From JAJYSO01 sp964579505 (GTDB lineage Bacteria > Bacteroidota > Bacteroidia > Flavobacteriales > Flavobacteriaceae), in the NCBI GenBank assembly GCA_964579505.1, contig CAZOGC010000001.1, positions 186,001-250,000 on the forward strand: a DNA stretch of 64,000 bases, given 5' to 3'. Shown in pieces: positions 35,754-42,846 of this stretch (position 1 is the stretch's first letter; each line of letters opens with the position of its first letter). The position numbers and the translations under genes are program-made. Under the pieces are notes generated by a model that saw nothing but the letters and a program-made list of their open reading frames with translations, made no database searches and was not told the DNA's origin.

Positions 35754-36179
35754 ATGAAAATACTAATTATAAACGGTCCCAATCTTAATTTGTTGGGGAA
35801 ACGAGAACCTGAGATATATGGAAATCAAGGTTTTGAAGTGTATTTAGAAAAAATAAAAACACGATTTACATCGGTTGAAGTTTCTTACTACCAGTCTAAC
35901 GTAGAAGGAGAGCTTGTAACGGCCTTACAAGAAGCAGAAACCAAGTATGGAGGAATAGTTTTAAACGCTGCTGCTTACACGCACACCTCATTGGCTATAG
36001 CCGACGCGGTTCGGGCTATAATGATTCCGGTGGTAGAGGTGCATATTTCTAATACCTTTGCTAGAGAATCGTACCGACATAAATCGTTTATAGCCCCTTA
36101 TGCAAAAGGAGTTATTGCCGGGTTTGGGCTAAATAGCTATGCGTTGGCCATACAGAGTTTTATAGCTAATGAAGGCTAA
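35754..36179 (+). CDS. aroQ: 3-dehydroquinate dehydratase, type II (AroQ)
   Basis: Shikimate-pathway enzyme converting dehydroquinate to dehydroshikimate. Motifs: INGPNLNLLGKREPEIYG (about 5-22, with catalytic Arg and Tyr), YQSNVEGELV (about 46-55), LNAAAYTHTSLAIADA (about 71-86), EVHISN (about 96-101). Length 141 aa is normal. Its end overlaps the next gene by 11 bp. Confidence 0.96.
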   Translation: MKILIINGPNLNLLGKREPEIYGNQGFEVYLEKIKTRFTSVEVSYYQSNVEGELVTALQEAETKYGGIVLNAAAYTHTSLAIADAVRAIMIPVVEVHISNTFARESYRHKSFIAPYAKGVIAGFGLNSYALAIQSFIANEG

Positions 36180-36897
36180 AGCATATTTAAATTGGAGTGG
36201 TGGAAAAGATGCCATGCTGGCGTTGCACACCCTAAAGTCAGAACACCGTTGCTCGGTTAAAAAATTGCTCACTACGGTTAATGCTGCTAATAATCGGGTT
36301 AGTATGCATGGGGTTCCGACAGTTCTTATGCAGGCTCAAGCAACCCGACTGGGACTACCGCTAAAGGTTCTTTCACTACCTCAAGAAGCCGCTATAGAAA
36401 CGTATAATTTGATGATGGAAAATGCAGTTGATGCCTTAAAAAAAGAAGGATATACGCACAGTGTTTTTGGCGATATCTTATTAGAAGATTTAAAATCGTA
36501 TAGAGAAGAACAATTAAAACCGTATGCCATAGAAGCTGTTTTTCCGCTGTGGAAAAAAGACACCAAAACATTGGTGAATCGGTTTATAGAATTGGGTTAC
36601 AAGGCGGTGGTAGTTTGTGTAAATGCAAAATGGTTAGACCGTTCTTTTTGTGGCCGGCTTATCGATAAAGATTTTCTCAATGATTTGCCTACGAATGTTG
36701 ATCCATGTGGAGAAAATGGAGAGTTTCATTCATTTGTATATGATGGTCCGTTGTTTCAACAACCGGTTTCTTTTTCTTTAGGTGAGGTTGTACAGCACGA
36801 TTATCGCCCTTCAGCAAATAATAAAAATGACGACTGTTTTATGACCCCACGCGGGTGGGACACCCAATTTTGGTTTCAAGATTTGATTCCCAATTAA
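36169..36897 (+). CDS. Dph6-like adenine-nucleotide alpha hydrolase
   Basis: ATP-pyrophosphatase-fold protein of the diphthine--ammonia ligase (DUF71) family, 242 aa. PP-loop LNWSGGKDAMLALH (about 7-20), then HGVP (about 45-48), FGDILLEDLK (about 104-113), DPCGENGEFHSFVYDGPLF (about 180-198). Bacteria lack diphthamide, so its substrate is unknown; ligation of ammonia or an amine to a carboxylate is likely. Overlaps aroQ by 11 bp, so translation is probably coupled. Stop and the convergent DUF4258 gene are 8 bp apart. Confidence 0.9.
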   Translation: MKAKAYLNWSGGKDAMLALHTLKSEHRCSVKKLLTTVNAANNRVSMHGVPTVLMQAQATRLGLPLKVLSLPQEAAIETYNLMMENAVDALKKEGYTHSVFGDILLEDLKSYREEQLKPYAIEAVFPLWKKDTKTLVNRFIELGYKAVVVCVNAKWLDRSFCGRLIDKDFLNDLPTNVDPCGENGEFHSFVYDGPLFQQPVSFSLGEVVQHDYRPSANNKNDDCFMTPRGWDTQFWFQDLIPN

Positions 36898-36905
36898 TTA
36901 TATTT

Positions 36906-37301
36906 TTACTCTTTAGGAGTGTAAAAACGAGCGTTTGAGATAATGGCTAAGGTATCAGTAGCTTTACACTCTTTTACCTTTATCTGAATGTTTTTCTGCT
37001 GGTAGGTTCCTTTAATCACATAAATCCGACAAGGTTTGTCACGATCTGTTTGACTGGCACTAAAATCTACTGAGCCTTGTTGAAGCAATTTAGCAACTAC
37101 TAAGGTGTCTATATTATTCTGTGCAAAGAACTGGCGTACTTCAGGAGTTATTTTTTGCGTTTTAAACCGAATTTCTTTTAACACACGAGCGTTGGGAAAG
37201 TAAGAGCAAGAGGCATTTTTTCCACTTAAAAAGAAAATAACAAAAACAATACCAATGCCAAAGCCCCCTAAATAGAAGCCAAATCGCTGAATTAATTTCA
37301 T
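36906..37301 (-). CDS. DUF4258 membrane-anchored protein
   Basis: 131 aa: an N-terminal membrane segment (about 8-26), then a DUF4258-like domain (VLKEIRFKTQKITPEVRQFF; KPCRIYVIKGTYQQKNIQIK). Function unknown. It starts 4 bp after the ald stop and probably shares that transcript; this pairing is common in Flavobacteriia by my knowledge. Confidence 0.8.
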   Translation of the reverse strand: MKLIQRFGFYLGGFGIGIVFVIFFLSGKNASCSYFPNARVLKEIRFKTQKITPEVRQFFAQNNIDTLVVAKLLQQGSVDFSASQTDRDKPCRIYVIKGTYQQKNIQIKVKECKATDTLAIISNARFYTPKE

Positions 37302-37305
37302 AAAA

Positions 37306-38502
37306 TCAATAAATTAATAAGTTGATATCTCTGTAGGGCATATCAAACCATTCTGCTACAGATTTATTGGTTAAAATGCCGTGGTAAAAATACAACCCAT
37401 GGCGCAAACCGCGGTCAAATCGTAAGGTATTTTCTAAACCACCTTCTTCTCCAATTCTGAGCAAATAAGGGGTGAAAATATTGCTGATGCAAATAGAAGA
37501 AGAACGCGGATATCGTGATGGAAGATTGGGCACTCCGTAGTGTATAACCCCATATTTACTGAAGGTGGGTTTGTTGTGACTGGTTACTTCAGAGGTTTCT
37601 ACACACCCCCCCATATCTATACTTACATCTATAATAACGGCTCCTTTTTTCATGCCTTCAACCATTCCTTCGGTAACCAAAACCGGTGCGCGATTTTCAC
37701 CCCGTACAGCGGCAATAACTACATCGGCGGTTTTTAGTGCTTCGGTTAAGTTTTTGGGCTGTAATGCTGAGGTGTATAATGGCTGGTTAAAATGATTTTG
37801 AATATTGCGTAATCGGGTGAGTGACTGATCAAAAATTTTAAGATTAGCTCCCAATCCCAATGCAGTTCGGGTAGCAAAATGCCCGACGGTTCCGGCTCCA
37901 AGTATGACAATATTTAGAGGAGGTACGCCGGTTATATTTCCAAAAATGAGCCCTTTTCCTTGTGGACTGGCCAATAATTCTGAGGCAATGAGTACCGAAG
38001 CCGTACCAGCAATTTCACCAAGTGCCGTTACCACCGGATATAGGCCTTCGGCGTCTTTAATATACTCAAACGCTAAAGCGGTAATGCGTTTTTCGGCTAA
38101 TCGCTTAAAGTATGATTTTTTTTGGGTTTTAATTTGTAGTGCTGAGATTAGGATGGTTTGCGGGTTCACCATCTCGAGTTCGTCTTCGGTAGGCGGCTCT
38201 ACTTTTAAGATGATGGGACATGCAAATATTTTTTTTACATCATCGGTAATCTCGCCACCTGCTTCGGCATAATCGGTATCGCTAAAGCTGGCATCTATAC
38301 CGGCTCCACGTTCAATAAGTACACGATGCCCATTGGCGGTCAGTCCGGCAACTGCATCAGGGGTTAAACACAGCCGCCTTTCTTGATATGAATGTTCTTT
38401 AGGAAGACCGATATACAGTTGTTTTTTCGGCTTTTTTATCTCTAGCATTTCTTCTTGTGGGAGCAGCTCAGAGTGCGTAAACGGCGTGCTTAAATTTTCC
38501 AT
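37306..38502 (-). CDS. ald: Alanine dehydrogenase
   Basis: NAD-dependent enzyme interconverting alanine and pyruvate plus ammonia. 398 aa. Visible: GLPKEHSYQERRLCLTPDAV (about 33-52), GAGIDASFSDTDYAEAGGEI (about 65-84), NAD-binding VILGAGTVGHFATRTALGLG (about 199-218), and the conserved DVSIDMGGCVETS (about 285-297). Some relatives are NAD(P) transhydrogenase subunits, but the single-chain layout fits Ald. Upstream of and co-directional with DUF4258 protein. Confidence 0.9.
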   Translation of the reverse strand: MENLSTPFTHSELLPQEEMLEIKKPKKQLYIGLPKEHSYQERRLCLTPDAVAGLTANGHRVLIERGAGIDASFSDTDYAEAGGEITDDVKKIFACPIILKVEPPTEDELEMVNPQTILISALQIKTQKKSYFKRLAEKRITALAFEYIKDAEGLYPVVTALGEIAGTASVLIASELLASPQGKGLIFGNITGVPPLNIVILGAGTVGHFATRTALGLGANLKIFDQSLTRLRNIQNHFNQPLYTSALQPKNLTEALKTADVVIAAVRGENRAPVLVTEGMVEGMKKGAVIIDVSIDMGGCVETSEVTSHNKPTFSKYGVIHYGVPNLPSRYPRSSSICISNIFTPYLLRIGEEGGLENTLRFDRGLRHGLYFYHGILTNKSVAEWFDMPYRDINLLIY

Positions 38503-38574
38503 AAGTAATTGAAAATAAGCGTCAAGTTACTGTAAAAACTTAAAAGCATCAAATTTTTAAGCGCTTATATTTTT

Positions 38575-38624
38575 CTTTAAAAATAAAGACTTTCATAACT
38601 TTTAAAGAGAATATGAAAGTCTTT
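38575..38624 (-). terminator. Terminator of yidC
   Basis: Perfect 13-bp arms AAAGACTTTCATA (38585-38597) and TATGAAAGTCTTT (38612-38624); on the minus strand ATTTTTAAAG follows. It lies 25 bp after the yidC stop. Confidence 0.7.
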
Positions 38625-38648
38625 GGGATGCATTTTATGAATTAAAAA

Positions 38649-40472
38649 CTATTTTTTAGCTCTTTTTTGACGTTCAGCCTCTTCCATCATTTCTTGCATT
38701 TTACGTTGAAAGCGACTTTGTTTTACCGGTTTTTTCTTGTTTTCTTGTATTTGTGCGTGAATTTTTTCTTCATCAATAATATAATGCTGAATCACTAAGA
38801 TAATACAAACAGAAATTAAGTTAGAGGTAAAATAATACAAGGATAAACCACTGGGATATGAGTTAAAGAAAAACAACATAAACAACGGAGACAGATACAT
38901 AATAAATTTCATGTTTGGCATTCCGGGTTGTTTAACCATAGTTTGTCCGGTGGTAAGCATCATATAAAAGAAGATAGCTATGGAAGCTAAAATCGGGAAG
39001 ATACTTACGTGGTCTCCATAAAAAGGAATGTTGAAGGGAAGTTTGAAGATAACCTCATAACTCGATAAATCATCTACCCAAAGAAAACTTTTGTGCCGTA
39101 AGTTGAAAGCGGCCGGAAACAATTCATATAGCGCATAAAATAGAGGCGCTTGTAACAGCCCAAACAAACAGCCACTGGTCATTCCAATACCTGCTTTTTT
39201 GTTCAGCTTCATGGTTTCTTGCTGACGCTTCATTTTGTCTTTAAACTTCTCGTTTATGGCCTCAATTTCAGGTTGAATAACCTTCCTTTTGGCTTGCATA
39301 ACGTATTGCTTATACTGCACCGGAGATAACGCTATTTTTACAATTACGGTCATTAAAATAATAGCAATACCCGCCGGGAAGAATTTTAACAAAAAGTTTA
39401 GAATAGGGATGAAGAGATATTTGTTTATCCATCCAAAAATACCCCAACCTAACGGAACTACGTCTTCTAAATGATGATCGTATGTTTTTAAAAGTTTGTA
39501 TTTACTCGGTCCGTAAAACAAGTTTAAATTTTCTTGAATCTCTCCGTTTTTAAGCGTTAACGGGAAGGTAGTAGCAAAAGCTTTGGTAAAAGTAGTATCC
39601 TTTTCTTCCTCTTTTACCAGGTCTTTTACATGAAAAGTACCTTCTGCAAAAGGGGTCCTACTCATCAAAATAGAAGAGAAGAAGTGTTGGCGATAGGCTA
39701 CCCAAGAAACATTTTTATCGCTGTCTTTTCCGTCACTTCGTTGGCTACTGGTCTTATTGCCTTCATAATACCAAATACTTTTGGTGTACCGGCTTTCAAA
39801 GCTTACACTTCTTCCGTGGCGATAAGCTTTTAATTTCCAGTTAAGATTTACCGGGTCTTGTTGGTTGATAAACCCTTTAAGTCCATGCGAGTTGATAGCA
39901 AATCCCATCATGTAATCATGGGGCGTTAAAGAATAACGATACTCTAGATATTTGCCGGGTGCAACGGTGAGGCGCATGCTTAACACCGTAGTACTGTCGT
40001 GGTGAGAAAGGCTGGGTTTAAAGTATAGATTGGCGGTGTTTAATTTTTTATTTTTAACCGTTAAGAAATCCAATCCCAACGAAGCATTTCCGTTTTTAAT
40101 AAGATAAATAGGATCTCCGTGAAAATTGGTCATGCCTTTTAGCTTGGCTTCTACAATCTGCCCTCCTTTGTTACTCACTTTTAACTCTAGCACCTTGTTC
40201 TCTAAGGTAGTGGTGTCATTAAGACCGGCATTACCGGCAAATGAATTTAGGGCTAAAGTTGTAGAGTCTGTAGCTGTTTGTGCTAATGTGTCGTTGGCTA
40301 CAAAAGCTGTAGAGTCAGCGGTTTTAGATACGCTTTCTGTTTGTGTTTCAGCTTTTTGTTCACTCTTTTTTGGGGGTTCTTGCTTGTTGAGGTACATCAT
40401 GTACAACAAAATACCACCAATTAATAGAAAACCTACTAACGTATTTAGGTCGAATTTTTTCTTTTCTTCCAT
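38649..40472 (-). CDS. yidC: Membrane protein insertase YidC
   Basis: Inner-membrane insertase for proteins with few membrane segments. 607 aa: N-terminal membrane anchor (about 8-25), large periplasmic domain (about 60-345), then the conserved C-terminal bundle with the hydrophilic groove (FFPAGIAIILMTVIVKIALSP, about 363-383, groove Arg in the family sits here; IGMTSGCLFGLLQAPLFYALYEL, in two blocks, about 425-447). Basic C-terminus (KPVKQSRFQRKMQ). No pyrG overlap: 153 bp separate them. yidD lies elsewhere in this window (54538). Confidence 0.96.
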   Translation of the reverse strand: MEEKKKFDLNTLVGFLLIGGILLYMMYLNKQEPPKKSEQKAETQTESVSKTADSTAFVANDTLAQTATDSTTLALNSFAGNAGLNDTTTLENKVLELKVSNKGGQIVEAKLKGMTNFHGDPIYLIKNGNASLGLDFLTVKNKKLNTANLYFKPSLSHHDSTTVLSMRLTVAPGKYLEYRYSLTPHDYMMGFAINSHGLKGFINQQDPVNLNWKLKAYRHGRSVSFESRYTKSIWYYEGNKTSSQRSDGKDSDKNVSWVAYRQHFFSSILMSRTPFAEGTFHVKDLVKEEEKDTTFTKAFATTFPLTLKNGEIQENLNLFYGPSKYKLLKTYDHHLEDVVPLGWGIFGWINKYLFIPILNFLLKFFPAGIAIILMTVIVKIALSPVQYKQYVMQAKRKVIQPEIEAINEKFKDKMKRQQETMKLNKKAGIGMTSGCLFGLLQAPLFYALYELFPAAFNLRHKSFLWVDDLSSYEVIFKLPFNIPFYGDHVSIFPILASIAIFFYMMLTTGQTMVKQPGMPNMKFIMYLSPLFMLFFFNSYPSGLSLYYFTSNLISVCIILVIQHYIIDEEKIHAQIQENKKKPVKQSRFQRKMQEMMEEAERQKRAKK

Positions 40473-40625
40473 TTCTTATATGTAAAGGGTAAACGAATTG
40501 ATTTTCAACTCCTCGGTTTTTCTCCGGTTTGCAAAAATCGACAAATTATTTGCAATAGCGCTATTTATTGACTACTAATTTTTTGGATATGAAATAGTAG
40601 CTGATTAGTAAAAGATTTTGGGCGC

Positions 40626-42245
40626 TTATTTTTGTTTTTTGTTATACGTTTTTGCGGCTTTAATAAAACTGACAAACAAAGGGTGTGGACAAGCTACCGT
40701 GCTTTTGTATTCAGGATGATATTGAACGGCTAAAAACCACGGGTGCTCCGGAATTTCAATAATCTCTGCCAACCCGGTTTGGGGGTTAACACCAGTGCAT
40801 TGTAGTCCGGCTTTTTCAAGTTCCTCGCGGTAGTTGTTATTAAACTCATACCGATGGCGGTGTCGTTCACTAATGTGTTCGTTTTTGTATATTTTATAAG
40901 CCAAGGTGTCTTTCTTAAGCTGACAATCCCAAGCACCTAACCGCATGGTGCCTCCCATTTGCGTTAGGTTTTTCTGGTTTTCCATAATGTCAATTACCGG
41001 GTGCGGAGTGGTGCTATCCATTTCAGTAGAGTTGGCGTCGGTATAGCCCAAAACATTTCTAGAAAACTCTATAACCGCCATCTGCATACCTAAACAAATA
41101 CCGAAGAAAGGCAAATTGTGCTTGCGTGCATATTGAATGGCTTCAATCTTACCTTCTATACCGCGTTCACCAAACCCGGGCGCTACCAAAATACCATCTA
41201 GAGAAGAAAGGTATTGAGCGGCATCGGCTTTTTCGATGCCCTCTGCCGGAATGCTTTTAATGATGACCTTTACTTCATTGGCAGCTCCGGCATGAATAAA
41301 CGATTCTAAAATGGATTTGTAGGAGTCTTGTAACTCAACATATTTTCCTATCAGCCCTATGTTTACCTCCATCTTTGGGTTTTTAAGTCTTTTTAAAAAC
41401 GCATTCCATTTTTTGAGTTTAGGAGCTTGTCTTTTGGGTAGAGCCAATTTTTTTAGTGCCACGGTATCAAGCCCTTCTTCTAACATGTTGTTCGGTACGT
41501 CATAAATAACAGAAGCGTCTATAGATTGAATAACTTCTTCTTTTTTTACGTTGCAAAAAAGCGCTATTTTTCTACGTAAATCATCGCCCAATTCGTGTTC
41601 GGTGCGACACACTAATATATCGGCGCTAATACCGCTCTCCATCAGTGTTTTTACGCTGTGTTGAGTGGGTTTGGTTTTGAGTTCTTTTGCGGCAGACAGA
41701 TACGGGACTAAGGTTAAGTGAATAACCAAGGTGTTGTTTTCGCCCAAATCCCATTTTAACTGGCGTACGGCTTCAATATAAGGCAACGATTCTATATCGC
41801 CTACCGTACCCCCAATTTCGGTAATGATAATATCGTAATCGTTGTTTTTGCCTAAAATTTGAACGCGGTTTTTTATTTCGTTGGTAATATGGGGAATAAC
41901 CTGTACGGTTTTGCCTAAATATTCTCCTTTGCGTTCTTTTTCAATAACACTTTGGTAAATTCTACCGGTGGTTACGTTGTTGGCTTGAGAGGTGCGTACA
42001 TTTAAAAAACGTTCGTAATGACCTAAATCTAAATCGGTTTCTGCCCCGTCTTCGGTTACATAGCATTCTCCGTGTTCGTATGGATTAAGCGTACCTGGAT
42101 CTACATTGATGTAGGGGTCAAATTTTTGAATGGTTACTTTATAACCACGTGCTTGAAGTAGTTTTGCTAATGAAGCGGCAATAATTCCTTTCCCGAGAGA
42201 CGAAGAAACACCGCCGGTCACAAAAATGTATTTTGTTTGGGCCAT
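40626..42245 (-). CDS. pyrG: CTP synthase (PyrG)
   Basis: Makes CTP from UTP, ATP and glutamine. N-terminal synthase domain: FVTGGVSSSLGKGIIAASLA (about 8-27), KFDPYINVDPGTLNPYEHGE (about 40-59), DGAETDLDLGHYERF. C-terminal glutaminase: LVAPGFGERG (about 353-362), nucleophile in FGICLGMQMAVIEF (Cys about 382), final HPEYKS (about 513-518). Length 539 aa is normal. A -7-like TATTTTTG lies at 42283-42276. Confidence 0.97.
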   Translation of the reverse strand: MAQTKYIFVTGGVSSSLGKGIIAASLAKLLQARGYKVTIQKFDPYINVDPGTLNPYEHGECYVTEDGAETDLDLGHYERFLNVRTSQANNVTTGRIYQSVIEKERKGEYLGKTVQVIPHITNEIKNRVQILGKNNDYDIIITEIGGTVGDIESLPYIEAVRQLKWDLGENNTLVIHLTLVPYLSAAKELKTKPTQHSVKTLMESGISADILVCRTEHELGDDLRRKIALFCNVKKEEVIQSIDASVIYDVPNNMLEEGLDTVALKKLALPKRQAPKLKKWNAFLKRLKNPKMEVNIGLIGKYVELQDSYKSILESFIHAGAANEVKVIIKSIPAEGIEKADAAQYLSSLDGILVAPGFGERGIEGKIEAIQYARKHNLPFFGICLGMQMAVIEFSRNVLGYTDANSTEMDSTTPHPVIDIMENQKNLTQMGGTMRLGAWDCQLKKDTLAYKIYKNEHISERHRHRYEFNNNYREELEKAGLQCTGVNPQTGLAEIIEIPEHPWFLAVQYHPEYKSTVACPHPLFVSFIKAAKTYNKKQK

Positions 42246-42599
42246 TTCTATAATTTTTTCTGTCTATACGGGATGCAAAAATAAGAAAATTAAAGGACTT
42301 TTTATGCCTCTTACCGGTTTATTAAGCTAAATATCAAAATACATTCATGCCCCGGGTCTTTATACTGTTTGTGTTAATGGGCTCTCTGCAAGCCTAAATT
42401 AAAATTCCGCTTCGATTGAGAAGTACGCCACACAGTCAAACTCGTTTGATTTTTCTAACCCATAAAACTAATGCTTCAAAAAAACAAAAGGTTAGCCCTT
42501 CCTCTACCGCTACCCAAACTGAATGATGATATTTATACTCATTTTGTGAGTATTCTCAAAAACTTTCCTATCTTGGCGGTCTGAAAAATTGAATTCAAG
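42246..42599. other. Intergenic region between pyrG and the second defence locus
   Basis: 354 bp without a credible gene. Left end holds pyrG promoter elements; right end holds the inverted repeats in front of the Xre gene (42535-42558). The middle is unremarkable. Confidence 0.7.
42535..42558 (+). promoter_or_regulatory. Candidate operator of the Xre regulator
   Basis: ATACTCA-TTTTG-TGAGTAT (42535-42553) is a perfect inverted repeat. Its right arm also forms TGAG-TATT-CTCA (42547-42558) with the following bases, so three half-sites alternate in direction. It lies 42-65 bp before the Xre ATG (42600). Layout and position resemble controller-protein boxes of R-M systems. A -7-like TATCTTGG (42569-42576) lies between; the promoter is weakly defined. 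Confidence 0.6.
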
Positions 42600-42803
42600 A
42601 TGAATCGAATTAAAGAAATTTTAGTCAAAAAAGGAATTAAGCAAATATGGTTAGCTGAGCAGTTGGGAAAAAGCTATAATATGGTTCACTCCTATGCTCA
42701 AAACAAAAGACAACCAAGTATAGACGACTTATACAAAATTGCTGAAATTCTAAACGTGGACATTAAAGATTTACTAGTTTCTAACAAACCGAATAATTGT
42801 TAA
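42600..42803 (+). CDS. Xre-family regulator (controller-like)
   Basis: 67-aa single helix-turn-helix protein: RIKEILVKKGIKQIWLAEQL (residues 3-22), recognition helix region KSYNMVHSYAQNKRQPS (about 24-40), DLYKIAEILNVDIKDLL (about 43-59). Size and position, just before a DNA methyltransferase gene and just after an inverted repeat, fit a controller protein that delays or balances expression of a restriction system. Probably autoregulates. 43 bp gap to the methyltransferase gene. Confidence 0.88.
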   Translation: MNRIKEILVKKGIKQIWLAEQLGKSYNMVHSYAQNKRQPSIDDLYKIAEILNVDIKDLLVSNKPNNC

Positions 42804-42846
42804 TGGTTAATTATGAATGGTTAGTGGTAAATTATAAAATTATTAG

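Noticed and set aside
36381..36566. Minus-strand frame within the Dph6-like gene
   Set aside because: A shadow of the plus-strand gene, without domain features.
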